DNA of 64,000 nucleotides from Streptomyces sp. Tu 3180 (lineage in GTDB: Bacteria > Actinomycetota > Actinomycetes > Streptomycetales > Streptomycetaceae): assembly GCF_009852415.1 (NCBI RefSeq), contig NZ_WOXS01000002.1:8326117-8390116 (forward strand). The letters run 5' to 3'. Made by a program: the position numbers and the translations under genes. Of the stretch, positions 44,906 to 55,299 are shown piece after piece; within the stretch, counting starts at the first letter, position 1; every line of letters begins with the position of its first letter. The notes below the pieces were generated by a model. That model saw nothing but the letters and a program-made list of their open reading frames with translations. It did no database searches and was not told the DNA's origin.

Positions 44906-45333
44906 GGCGGGTCTCCTCACAGCTCGGCGGTCACAGGCCATCCACCCCACCTTCCGGCCGAGCGGCGGAGAAACGCCGCAGATCCGCTCGAGCCCCGCCC
45001 CGCACCCCACCGGAGCACCACCCGCACCCCGCCACAGCCGCACCCGCTCCCGAACCAAGCCCCGCCCCAGGCCCGCTCGACCCCCGCCGGCCCCCGGCCC
45101 GCCCCACCCCCGGCCCCCGCCCGGAGCGCACCCGCCCCCGCCCCCGCGCAGACCCGCACCACCAGGCACGACACCCCGCCGCCGCCCGCCCGCCGCCCCG
45201 TCACCGCGGCCCGCCGCGCGCGGACCGTAACGGCGAACCGCCCTGTTCAACCGCGCCCCCGCGGCCGCAGTCGGACACCCCGGCCGCCGGTTAGATCGAA
45301 GACGCCGTGCGACGCGATCCGAGAGAGGACCCC
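44906..45333. other. 428-bp region without a supported gene
   Basis: Extremely C-rich on the + strand and of low complexity. Open frames translate to Pro/Arg/Ala tracts without motifs or ribosome sites. It should contain the promoters of the divergent DUF6059-like and cupin genes. No terminator or repeat stands out. Confidence 0.5.
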
Positions 45334-45951
45334 ATGACGTACATCATCCACCCCGGTGACCGGCCCGAGGGCCGCCGCGGATTCGAGATCGTGCTGTCGA
45401 GCAAGATGACCGACGGGGCGGCGTCATTGGTGGAGACGCGCCAGGGACCGGCCTGGTCCGGCCCCCCGCTGCACACGCACGCGCAGTCCACGGAGACGTA
45501 CTTCGTCGTCTCCGGCAAGCTGATCGTCCAGGTCGACGACGAGGTCGTCGAACTCGGCCCGAGCGCCATGGCCCACATCACCGTCGGCACCCGGCACACC
45601 TGGGCCACCCCGCCCGGCGAGGGCGCGCACTTCTTGACCCTGCACATGCCCGGCGGCTACGAGGACTACCACCCCACCGCGCTGCAGGCCGAGAAGGACA
45701 ACGGCGGCCCGCTCACCCAGGAGGACCTGTTCAAGATCGCCGCCCGGTTCGACTGGCGACCGGCCGGCGACCGGCCGATGCGCCTGACCCCCGACGGCCG
45801 CCTGGTCCCCGCCGCCCAGGCCGACGACGAGGCCGCCCGCCTGCGCGAGGAGTGGCTCAAGGCCAACGGCCGGCCGATCGAGATCCAGCCCATCCACGAC
45901 GACGGCTTCTACGACAAGGCCGACACCGCCCAAGCCGGCCAGAACGCCTGA
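45334..45951 (+). CDS. Cupin-domain protein
   Basis: A 205-residue protein with one cupin barrel. Motif 1 is PPLHTHAQSTETYFVVSGKL (two His and Glu metal ligands); motif 2 is HITVGTRHTWATP. A charged helical C-terminal extension (EDLFKIAARFDWR, REEWLKANGRP) follows. GAGAGAGGA precedes the ATG at 45334. Such proteins act as cyclases, dioxygenases or quinone-binding proteins in aromatic polyketide clusters. It is followed after 41 bp by an FMN reductase. The metal and activity are not determined. Confidence 0.87.
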   Translation: MTYIIHPGDRPEGRRGFEIVLSSKMTDGAASLVETRQGPAWSGPPLHTHAQSTETYFVVSGKLIVQVDDEVVELGPSAMAHITVGTRHTWATPPGEGAHFLTLHMPGGYEDYHPTALQAEKDNGGPLTQEDLFKIAARFDWRPAGDRPMRLTPDGRLVPAAQADDEAARLREEWLKANGRPIEIQPIHDDGFYDKADTAQAGQNA

Positions 45952-45992
45952 GCACAGCACAGACGCCTGAGCGCCCCCACGAAGGAGCACCC

Positions 45993-46556
45993 GTGAGCGA
46001 CCTGAAGATCGCCGTCATCCTCGGCAGCACCCGCCCCGGCCGCAACGGCAAGGCCGTCGCCGACTGGGTCATGGACCGGGCCGGCGCCCGCACCGCCGCC
46101 GAGTACGAGCTGATCGACCTCGCCGACCACCCGCTGCCGCTCCTGGACGAGCCCGTCCCCGCGGCCCGCCGCCAGTACAGCAACGAGCACACCAAAGCCT
46201 GGGCCGCGAAGATCGCCGCCTTCGACGGATACGTCTTCGTCACCCCCGAGTACAACCACTCCGTCCCGGCCGCGCTCAAGAACGCCATCGACTACCTGCA
46301 CCAGGAATGGGCCGACAAGGCCGCCGCCTTCGTCTCGTACGGCACCCTCGGCGGCGCCCGCGCCGTCGAGCACCTGCGCGCCATCGCCAGCGAACTCCGG
46401 CTGGCGCACGTCCGCCAGCAGCTGTCCTTCTCGATGTTCACCGACTTCGAGAACTGGTCCCTCTTCAAGCCCGGCGAGCAGCACGACGCCGCCGCGCCCG
46501 TCCTGTTCGACCAGCTGGAGTCCTGGGCCCGCGCCCTCAGGACCGTGCGCGCCTGA
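45993..46556 (+). CDS. NADPH-dependent FMN reductase
   Basis: A 187-residue flavodoxin-fold reductase: ILGSTRPGRNGKAVADWV (phosphate-binding loop), LPLLDEPVPA, FVFVTPEYNHSVPAALKNAI-type block (seen as YVFVTPEYNHSVPAALK) and VSYGTLGGARAVEHLR. A GTG start follows GAAGGAG. It would supply reduced flavin to the oxygenases or reduce a quinone intermediate directly. In an N-N cluster it could also serve the nitrite/hydrazine chemistry. Next gene starts 19 bp on. Confidence 0.9.
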   Translation: MSDLKIAVILGSTRPGRNGKAVADWVMDRAGARTAAEYELIDLADHPLPLLDEPVPAARRQYSNEHTKAWAAKIAAFDGYVFVTPEYNHSVPAALKNAIDYLHQEWADKAAAFVSYGTLGGARAVEHLRAIASELRLAHVRQQLSFSMFTDFENWSLFKPGEQHDAAAPVLFDQLESWARALRTVRA

Positions 46557-46575
46557 AAGGTACGGAGGCTGCGTC

Positions 46576-48445
46576 ATGACCACCGTGGCACGGACCGGCA
46601 AGGGTGTCCGTCGTCTGGACCGGGTGATCATCAGGTTCGCGGGGGATTCCGGTGACGGGATGCAGCTCACGGGGGACCGGTTCACCTCGGAGACCGCGTC
46701 GTTCGGCAATGATCTGTCGACGTTGCCGAATTTCCCGGCGGAGATCCGGGCGCCGGCCGGGACGCTGCCGGGGGTGTCGTCGTTCCAGCTGCATTTCGCC
46801 GATCATGACATCCTGACGCCGGGGGACGCGCCGGATGTGCTGGTGGCGATGAATCCGGCGGCGCTGCGGGCGAACCTCGCCGATCTGCCGCGGGGCGCGG
46901 AGGTGATCGTCAACACGGACGAGTTCACCCGGCGGGCGCTGCAGAAGGTCGGCTACGGCACCAGTCCGCTGGAGGACGGTTCGCTGGACGGTTATCAGGT
47001 GCATCCGGTGCCGCTGACGACGCTGACGGTGGAGGCGCTGAAGGGGTTCGGGCTGTCGCGCAAGGAGGCCGAGCGCAGCAAGAACATGTTCGCGCTGGGG
47101 CTGTTGTCGTGGATGTACCACCGGCCCACGGAGGGCACGGAGCGGTTCCTGCGGTCGAAGTTCGCGAAGAAGCCGGACATCGCGGCGGCGAACGTCGCGG
47201 CGTTCCGGGCGGGGTGGAACTTCGGGGAGACGACGGAGGACTTCGCGGTCTCCTACGAGGTGGCGCCGGCGGCGGCGGCGTTCCCGCCGGGCACCTACCG
47301 CAACATCTCCGGGAACCTGGCGCTGTCCTACGGGCTGGTCGCCGCGTCCCGGCAGGCGGACCTGCCGCTGTTCCTGGGCTCGTATCCGATCACTCCGGCG
47401 TCGGACATCCTGCACGAGCTGAGCCGGCACAAGAACTTCGGGGTGCGCACCTTCCAGGCCGAGGACGAGATCGCCGGGATCGGGGCGGCGCTGGGTGCGG
47501 CGTTCGGCGGGTCGCTGGCGGTGACCACCACCTCCGGGCCGGGGGTGGCGCTGAAGAGCGAGACGATCGGGCTGGCGGTGTCGCTGGAGCTGCCGCTGCT
47601 GGTGGTGGACATCCAGCGCGGCGGGCCCTCGACGGGGCTGCCGACCAAGACGGAGCAGGCGGATCTGCTGCAGGCGATGTACGGGCGCAACGGCGAGGCG
47701 CCGGTGCCGGTCGTCGCGCCGCGCACGCCGGCGGACTGCTTCGACGCGGTGCTGGAGGCGGCGCGGATCGCGCTGGTCTACCGCACCCCGGTCTTCCTGC
47801 TCTCCGACGGGTATCTGGCCAACGGCAGCGAGCCGTGGCGGATCCCGGACCTGCAGGAGCTGCCGGACCTGCGGGTGCGGTTCGCGCAGGGCCCCAACCA
47901 CACCCGGGAGGACGGCGGTGAGGTGTTCTGGCCCTACAAGCGCGACCCGCGCACCCTGGCCCGCCCGTGGGCGATCCCGGGCACGCCGGGGCTGGAGCAC
48001 CGCATCGGCGGGATCGAGAAGCAGGACGGCACCGGCAACATCTCCTACGACCCGGCCAACCACGATTTCATGGTCCGCACCCGGCAGGCCAAGGTCGACA
48101 ACATCACCGTCCCGGACGTGGAGGTCGACGATCCGGACGGGGCGGCGCGGACGCTGGTGCTGGGCTGGGGCTCGACCTACGGGCCGATCACCGCGGCCGT
48201 GCGGCGCCTGCGCGGGCAGGGCGGCCGGATCGCGCAGGCGCACCTGCGGCACCTCAACCCCTTCCCCGCCAACCTCGGAAGGGTCCTCGAGAAGTACGAC
48301 AAGGTGGTGGTCCCCGAGATGAACCTCGGCCAGCTCGCCACCCTCATCCGCGCGAAGTACCTGGTCGACGCCACCTCGTACACCCAGGTCAACGGCATGC
48401 CGTTCAAGGCCGGGCAACTGGCCCGCGCATGGCAGGAGATGCTGC

Positions 48446-48456
<11 letters not shown>
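46576..48456 (+). CDS. korA: 2-oxoacid:ferredoxin oxidoreductase, alpha (KorA-type) subunit
   Basis: A 626-residue gamma-alpha fusion subunit. The N-terminal gamma domain has RFAGDSGDGMQLTGDRF and GVSSFQLHFADHD. The pyrimidine-binding alpha domain has LGSYPITPASDIL, TTTSGPGVALKSE and GLPTKTEQADLLQAMYG; a C-terminal GWGSTYGPITAAVRRLR domain follows. It is a full-length partner of the beta subunit that overlaps its end by 11 bases. Together they oxidise 2-oxoglutarate or pyruvate and reduce ferredoxin. From about 46.6 to 48.05 kb the codons are G-ending (GCG, CCG, GGG) with GAT/CAT, unlike neighbours; the end of the gene reverts. Confidence 0.93.
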
Positions 48457-49471
<1,015 letters not shown>

Positions 49472-49677
49472 GCGGACCCCTACGGCCCGCCCGGACGACG
49501 CCGGCACGGCCGCGCGTACCGGTGCACGCTCCCGGCGCGGCGCACCGCCGCTCGAATCGCCCTCGCGGCCGCGTCGACAAACCCTCGAGCTTCCGCTTCC
49601 CGCCGGCCGATCCACGCCGCGCGGACCGCCGTTGCCCGCATCATGCAAGAACAACCCACAGGGAGGGGGCAGGCGAG

Positions 49678-51183
49678 GTGAACGCGCACGCACATGCCGC
49701 CGGTGGACGGGGCGGAGGCCACGGCCACGCCGTGGTGGTCGGCTCCAGTCTCGCCGGGCTCACCGCGGCCCGGGCCCTGGCCAACTTCATGGACCGGGTC
49801 ACCGTCGTCGAACGCGACTGGGTGCCGCGCGGTCCCGGCCGGCGCCGGGGAGTCCCCCAGGCGAGGCACACGCACACCCTGATGACAGCCGCCCAGCAGG
49901 GCCTGGAGCAGCTGTTCCCCGGCATAGGCCAGGACCTGGCCGACGCCGGAGCGGTGCACGTCCGGATGCCCGAGGACATGCTGCTGCTCGGCCCGGGAGG
50001 CTGGCTGCCCCGGGTCGGCCCCGGCCTGTCGATGCTCAGCGCCGGCCGCGACCTGATCGACGCGGTGATCCGCGACCGGCTGCTCGCCGACACCAAGGTG
50101 AGCTTCCTGAGCGAGCACGAGGCCGTCGCGCTCCAGCCCGGCCGCAACGACACCGTCACCGGCGTATGGGTGCGCCGGCGGGACCGCAGCACCCCCGGCG
50201 GATGGGCCCCCCGCCGCCTGATGTCCGCCGACTTCGTGGTGGACGCCACCGGACGCGGCTCGCGCGCCCCCCAGTGGCTGGCCGAACTCGGCTACGCGCC
50301 CGCGCCCGAGACCGTGGCCGGCACCGGTACCGCCTTCGCCACCGCCGTGTTCGCGACGCCCGTCGGCCATGTCGCGGACTGGAAGAGCCTGCTGCTCATG
50401 CCCGCGCCCGGCCACCCCGTCCAGGGCATGCTTAACCCCATAGAGGGCGGCCGCTGGTCGGTGTCGATCTGCGCCGACGACGCCAGGAGCCTGCCCACCG
50501 ACCACGCGGGACTGCTGCGCGCCGCGGGCACCCTGCGCCACCCCCTGCTGCACGACATCCTGCGGGCCGCCACACCCCTCGGCCCGGTCTACGGCTGCCG
50601 GACCACCCACAACCGCTGGCGCCACTACGAGAAGCTGCGCCGCTGGCCCGACCAGTTCCTCGTCCTCGGCGACGCCTTCGCCGCCTTCGACCCGGCCCAC
50701 GGCCAGGGCATGACGACGGCGGTGCAGGGCGCCCTCGTCCTCGACCACATGCTGGCCGGCCACGGCACGGCCGTCGGCCTCGGCTACCGGCTGCGCCGCG
50801 CCCTCGCCCACCGGCTGGCCCCCGCCTGGCGAACGGCCACCCGCGCCCCGCGGGCGGCTGACAGCGGCCAGGACCCGCGGGCCGGCGTACGCACCCGGCT
50901 CGGCCGGCGCTACCGGGCCCGCATCGCGGCCGCCGCGACCAGGGACCCGTACGCGGCGGCCGCACTGCTCCAGCTCCTCCACACGGCCGCACCGCCCGCC
51001 ACGGCACTGCGGCCACGGGTGCTGCGGGCCGCCCTGCGCGGCCCGCAGCACCCGGCCCCGGCGGCCCCGCCCACCACCACGCACGGCCCGGACGCCCGCC
51101 GGCACCGCCGTGCCGCCCCGCCCGCACCCGCCCTCGGCGTCCCCGACGGCCCGGCGCGGCACGGCCTGACGCGTCAGGTGTGA
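49678..51183 (+). CDS. FAD-dependent oxidoreductase, tryptophan-halogenase/geranylgeranyl-reductase-like group
   Basis: A 501-residue flavoprotein. FAD fold AVVVGSSLAGLTAARALANF, then VPQARHTHTLM (substrate-entry segment of this group), VVDATGRGSRAPQWL (DG-like motif) and LVLGDAFAAFDPAHGQGMT (GD motif). A Gly/His-rich leader (GGRGGGHGH) and a Pro/Ala/Arg-rich C-terminal ~60-residue tail are unusual. It lacks the WxWxIP motif of halogenases. Members oxidise or epoxidise varied metabolites. The GTG start follows a GGGAGGGG tract. Substrate unknown; possibly a late oxidation of the polyketide. Confidence 0.85.
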   Translation: MNAHAHAAGGRGGGHGHAVVVGSSLAGLTAARALANFMDRVTVVERDWVPRGPGRRRGVPQARHTHTLMTAAQQGLEQLFPGIGQDLADAGAVHVRMPEDMLLLGPGGWLPRVGPGLSMLSAGRDLIDAVIRDRLLADTKVSFLSEHEAVALQPGRNDTVTGVWVRRRDRSTPGGWAPRRLMSADFVVDATGRGSRAPQWLAELGYAPAPETVAGTGTAFATAVFATPVGHVADWKSLLLMPAPGHPVQGMLNPIEGGRWSVSICADDARSLPTDHAGLLRAAGTLRHPLLHDILRAATPLGPVYGCRTTHNRWRHYEKLRRWPDQFLVLGDAFAAFDPAHGQGMTTAVQGALVLDHMLAGHGTAVGLGYRLRRALAHRLAPAWRTATRAPRAADSGQDPRAGVRTRLGRRYRARIAAAATRDPYAAAALLQLLHTAAPPATALRPRVLRAALRGPQHPAPAAPPTTTHGPDARRHRRAAPPAPALGVPDGPARHGLTRQV

Positions 51184-51426
51184 CAGGGCAGCCCGAAGCG
51201 CCCGAGCCCGCACCCCGAGACTCGCAACTTCCTTGAGAAAGACTCGAGTTGGAACCGGAATCCGGCTCGAGAGCGGTTGTTCGCCCCTGCCGCGCTCGAT
51301 AGCGTTCCAGCTGCTCCAAGGCACGGGCCCGCTTGCGCCGCGGCAGGCCGCCCCGACCCCCGACCGCTCACCGGCCGGACCGGGTGTGCCAGTGACGGCC
51401 GAGCGGCGAGGGGAGGGTGTGCGGGT

Positions 51427-53136
51427 ATGAGCACGACCGAAACGGCGCCGCCGGGTGCGCGTACCGGGGCGTCGAGAGGCGAACGCATCGCGGACTGGAC
51501 GGACGGACGGCTCGGGATCTACAGCTTCCGCAGCCTGATCCGCAAGGTGTTCCCCGACCACTGGTCGTTCATGGTCGGCGAGATCGCCCTCTACAGCTTC
51601 ATCGTGCTGCTGCTCACCGGCGTCTGGCTCACCATGTTCTTCGACCCGAGCATGGCCGAGACCGTCTACGAGGGGTCGTACGCCCCGCTGCACGGCGTCC
51701 GGATGTCACAGGCCTACGCCTCCACCGTCGACATCAGCTTCGAGATACGCGGCGGCCTGTTCATCCGCCAGCTGCACCACTGGTCGGCCATCGTCATGAT
51801 CGCCGCCCTGTGCGTGCACACGCTGCGCCACTTCCTCACCGGCTCGTTCCGCAAGCCGCGCGAGGTCAACTGGCTGATCGGCTTCGTCCTCCTGGTCCTG
51901 GTCATCCTGGAAGGCTTCGTCGGGTACTCACTGCCCGACGACCTGCTCTCCGGCACCGGCCTGCGCATCGCCGAAGGCGTCACGCTCGCCATCCCGCTGG
52001 TCGGCACCTACCTGACGATGTTCCTCTTCGGCGGCGAGTTCCCCGGCCACGACGTGATCCAGCGGTTCTACAGCTTCCACATCCTGCTGCTGCCGGGAAT
52101 CATCGTGGCCCTGGTCACCGTCCACCTGATCCTGGTCTTCTACCACAAGCACACCCAGTTCCGGGGCCCCGGCCGCACCGAGCGGAACGTCGTCGGCCAG
52201 CCCCTGCTGCCGAACTACGCGGCCAAGGCGGGCGGTTTCTTCTTCCTCGTCGCCGGACTGCTCGCGCTGCTCGCCGGCATCGCACAGATCAACCCCGTGT
52301 GGACCTACGGCCCCTACCGCGCCGACCAGATCTCCCAGGGATCCCAGCCGGACTGGTACATGGGCTTCCTCGAGGGTGCCCTGCGTGCCATGCCCCCCTG
52401 GGAGTTCGTCCTGTGGGGCTACACCGTCAACCTCGGCATCCTGATCCCGGCGGTCATCCTGCCCACCCTGATGGCCACCGTGTTCGCCTTCTGGCCCTTC
52501 CTGGAGGCCTGGGTCACCAAGGACACCAGGGAACACCACCTCCTCGACCGGCCCCGCGACCACCCCACACGGACCGCGTTCGGCTGCGCCTTCGTCGCCC
52601 TCTACCTGGTCCTCTTCTTCGGCGGCGCCAACGACATCCTGGCCGAGCGCTTCCACCTCTCGCTCAACGCCATCACCTGGGCCGTACGCATCGGCATCTT
52701 CGCCGTCCCGGCCCTCACCTACATCGCCACCCGGCGGATCTGCCTCGGCCTCCAGCGACGCGACCGCGACAAGCTCCTGCACGGCCGCGAGACCGGCAGG
52801 ATCCGCAGACTCCCGCACGGCGAATACGTCGAGGTGCACGAGCCCCTCGACCGCGCCACGCAGTACGCCCTGCTGTCCCGGCAGGACTACCGGCCCCTGC
52901 CGGCACCCGCACCGGAACACAACGGCATCCCCAACCCCCGGCGCCGCGAGGAAGTCCTGCGCCACCGCCTCAGCCGCTGGCTCTACGGCAACCAGATCGC
53001 AAAGCCCACGCCCCAGGAACTGGCACACGCCGGGCACTCACCCGACGGACACGGGCCCACCCCGTCCGACGGCCACCTGGAAACCGGCTCCCGGCACGCC
53101 CTCGGGCAGCCGCAGCCGGACCAGGAACCGCACTGA
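51427..53136 (+). CDS. qcrB: QcrB-like cytochrome b subunit (orphan paralog)
   Basis: A 569-residue membrane protein of the actinobacterial cytochrome b type. Haem-ligand His pairs lie in QLHHWSAIVMIAALCVHTLRHFL (split here at RQLHHWSAIVM) and in the YSFHILLLPG/VTVHLILVF segment; the PEWY-like site reads QPDWYMGFLEG. Ten or so hydrophobic segments precede a polar ~130-residue tail. No qcrA or qcrC genes stand next to it, so it is not the housekeeping cytochrome bc operon. A spare copy of the quinone-site subunit in an aromatic quinone cluster may be a tolerance gene; this is inference. Confidence 0.85.
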   Translation: MSTTETAPPGARTGASRGERIADWTDGRLGIYSFRSLIRKVFPDHWSFMVGEIALYSFIVLLLTGVWLTMFFDPSMAETVYEGSYAPLHGVRMSQAYASTVDISFEIRGGLFIRQLHHWSAIVMIAALCVHTLRHFLTGSFRKPREVNWLIGFVLLVLVILEGFVGYSLPDDLLSGTGLRIAEGVTLAIPLVGTYLTMFLFGGEFPGHDVIQRFYSFHILLLPGIIVALVTVHLILVFYHKHTQFRGPGRTERNVVGQPLLPNYAAKAGGFFFLVAGLLALLAGIAQINPVWTYGPYRADQISQGSQPDWYMGFLEGALRAMPPWEFVLWGYTVNLGILIPAVILPTLMATVFAFWPFLEAWVTKDTREHHLLDRPRDHPTRTAFGCAFVALYLVLFFGGANDILAERFHLSLNAITWAVRIGIFAVPALTYIATRRICLGLQRRDRDKLLHGRETGRIRRLPHGEYVEVHEPLDRATQYALLSRQDYRPLPAPAPEHNGIPNPRRREEVLRHRLSRWLYGNQIAKPTPQELAHAGHSPDGHGPTPSDGHLETGSRHALGQPQPDQEPH

Positions 53137-53237
53137 CCCGGCGGCACGTCGCAGCGGGCCGGCCGGCACCGCGGCGCGGGTGACCAGAGGACGGGTCACC
53201 CGCGCCGCCGTCTCGCCGCACCACGAACGGAGGCCCG

Positions 53238-53603
53238 ATGACCACCAGCCCACGGCGCCGGGAAGATCCCCGAGCCGAGTCCATCACCCGGGCCCGCACC
53301 GGCCTGACCCAGGACCTGCGCGACCGCCAGCGGCGCTACCTCACCGCCATGCTGATCCGCACCGCCTGCGTGATCCTGATGGCCCTCACCTGGAACCGCT
53401 GGCCCGCCCTCGCCGTCTGCGCCCTGATCGGCTCCGTCGCCATCCCGTACGTCGCCGTCGTCGCCGCCCAGGCCGGCTGGCGCCAGCAACGCGGCGCCCG
53501 GCCACTGCTGACCTGGACCCCCGCGGACCCCGCCCCCCGCACCCCCCTCGAACCCACCCTGGTCCTCCCCCCGGAACGACACACGACAAGCTGGTCCGAG
53601 TGA
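53238..53603 (+). CDS. DUF3099-family membrane protein
   Basis: A 121-residue protein with the DUF3099 pattern: a polar start with AESITRARTGLTQDLRDRQRRY, two hydrophobic segments (AMLIRTACVILMAL and ALAVCALIGSVAIPYVAVVAA split in order), then a Pro-rich tail. GGAGG lies before the ATG. Function unknown. It is downstream of the cytochrome b gene and the last intact gene on this side before the transposase remnant. Confidence 0.8.
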   Translation: MTTSPRRREDPRAESITRARTGLTQDLRDRQRRYLTAMLIRTACVILMALTWNRWPALAVCALIGSVAIPYVAVVAAQAGWRQQRGARPLLTWTPADPAPRTPLEPTLVLPPERHTTSWSE

Positions 53604-53788
53604 CCGTGTGTTCCCGGCGGCGTTGCTGCACCGTCTTCTGCTCTCGCGGGTGTGGCGCGGGGCAGGGCTGGTGGTGCGTCCGGGGACCGTGCCGTGCCGG
53701 CACGGCGATCCGGTCGCGCGCCGCCACGCTGCCACGCTGCGTGCTCCCGGCCCGAGCGTCCGGGAATGCCGCGGGCCGTGTGCTCCAT

Positions 53789-54400
53789 CCGGCTGCCGGT
53801 GCTGCGGTTCGCCGGTGAGGACTCCAGCCGGGGGAGCGCCGCATCCACGGTGAACTCCTCGTCCTGGGCGTCACGGTGGCCGCCTCCACGGTCGGGGAGA
53901 TCCTTTGGGAAGGCCGGGACCGGCCCGGTGCCCGGGCGCGCCACGAGCAGGTGGGCGGACTTCCCGCGCTCCCGGGCCGATGTGCTGCCGGCATGCGGCT
54001 TCCTGGAAACGATCACCTTGTCCGGGGTGCGGCTTCGGGCAGGTGCGGTGATCGAGCACGCCGGCCGCCGGATCCGGGTCCTCGGCGCCGCGCACCCCAC
54101 CGCGTCCTGGGTGACGCAAGTCGCGAAGGGCCTGGTCATGGACCTCGAGGACGCCGGCTGCCGGGCCGGGTTCCTGATCCGGGACCGGGACGGGACGTTT
54201 CCCGCCCTGTTCGACACCGTCCTCACCGAGGCAGGGACCGAAATAGTACTCGGCGGAGTACGGATGCCGCGCATGAACTCGATCCTGGAACGGCGGGCGC
54301 CCGCCTGCCGGCGCGAGCCGCCGGACCGCACCCGGATCGGGACCAGCGACCGTCGTCGGCCGCGACCGGGATGGCGGTGGGATCTTCATGCCTCAGTGCA
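53789..54400 (+). pseudogene. Broken integrase-type transposase (IS remnant)
   Basis: Recognisable rve-type transposase pieces lie in several frames: RLPVLRFAGED, then ELLVLGVTVAASTVGEILWE, then WADFPRSRADVLPACGFLETI, RIRVLGAAHPTASWVTQVAK, FLIRDRDGTFPALFDTVL and RMPRMNSILERR. At least two frameshifts separate them. The first catalytic Asp (usually ACDF) is Gly in ACGF, so the element is dead. No terminal inverted repeats were found. It marks the likely right edge of the biosynthetic cluster. Confidence 0.78.
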
Positions 54401-54501
54401 CCTGGCGCTGAGCCGAAGCGCGGCGGTGGTCACACGGCAGGTCTCCCGGCACCAGGGCCGACGGCACAGGCGCGGCGCCGGGCAGGGGGTACCGTTCCGG
54501 C

Positions 54502-54882
54502 ATGACGCCGGCGCCGCCCCGATTTCCGCCCTACCCCATCCGCGGCGTGCACGTCCTGCACCAGAAGCAGAACTGCGCACCACACTTCGCGGAGATAGAG
54601 GTGGATTTCGAGCCCGCGGTCGAGGGCTTCGCCTTCGAGACGGCCCAGGACCTGACGGCGGAGTACGGACCCGCCGAAGACCTCCCGCGCTTCCTTGCGG
54701 CCGCCGCCGCGGGGATCGAGGAGCAGCTGGGCTCGCCCGAGTACGAAGTCACGATCGCGGTCCGGGTGGTGCTGAGACGCGCCCGCGCCGACACGTTCGG
54801 CTCTCATGAACGGGCGTTCGACATCGCGGGCCGCCTCGCCGCCCGCAAGGCTTTGGAACGCGCGGGTCACCCGCGGCCCTGA
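54502..54882 (+). CDS. Stand-alone EF-G domain IV-like small protein
   Basis: A 126-residue protein. From about residue 20 its pattern recalls domain IV of elongation factor G and TetM-type proteins: FAEIEVDFEPAVEGFAFET, then LPRFLAAAAAGIEEQLGS, VTIAVRVVLRRARADTFGSH and AFDIAGRLAARKALERAG. No GTPase domain exists. The assignment is by eye and moderate. ATG 54502 has only weak upstream purines. It follows the dead transposase by 100 bp. Confidence 0.6.
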   Translation: MTPAPPRFPPYPIRGVHVLHQKQNCAPHFAEIEVDFEPAVEGFAFETAQDLTAEYGPAEDLPRFLAAAAAGIEEQLGSPEYEVTIAVRVVLRRARADTFGSHERAFDIAGRLAARKALERAGHPRP

Positions 54883-55299
54883 ACACCGCCCCTGCTCGAC
54901 GGCAGGCGGCCCACCCCGCCCTGCCGGCCGGACCTCGAGCGACAACAAGGCGCTGCTGCGGGGGGTGCCCGTCACGGTTTCCTCAACGGTGCCCACTGCT
55001 TCGAGCTCGGACAAGCGCGTGCACCCGCACGCGTGAACGGAAGAACGGCAGTGGACCCAGCGCAGTGGGCACCGGGCGGCGGAGGCGTGATGCCCGATGC
55101 CGTACGGGACACCGTCGCAGCCCGTCACCGCGCGGTGGACTTCCTCACCCGCCTCCAGACCGGACACGGCATCCGGGCCGTGACGGCCGATGCCTTCCTC
55201 GGCGGGCGGGGAAGCGCGCGCTGGACGGTCAACACCCGCGCCGTCATCCAGCGCGAGGCCCCCCGACGGGATGCTCGGCCGCCCGCCGCGGTTCCCGCT
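54883..55299 (+). pseudogene. 417-bp stretch with a possible truncated gene (55033-55290)
   Basis: From 55033 a frame begins MNGRTAVDPAQW and continues DTVAARHRAVDFLTRLQTG and VTADAFLGGRGSARWTVNTR with coding-like third positions. It then runs into the convergent VOC gene without a natural end. It looks like the front part of a lost gene; no family is recognised. The rest of the stretch shows nothing. Confidence 0.35.

Noticed and set aside
44904..45230. Pro/Arg-rich frames in the 45-kb gap
   Set aside because: Low-complexity translation of C-rich DNA, no start signals, frames present on both strands.
51230..51290. SigR-type promoter (GGAAT...GTT) before the cytochrome b gene
   Set aside because: GGAAT and GTT are present but spacing is 17 rather than the usual 18-19, and such short motifs are frequent.
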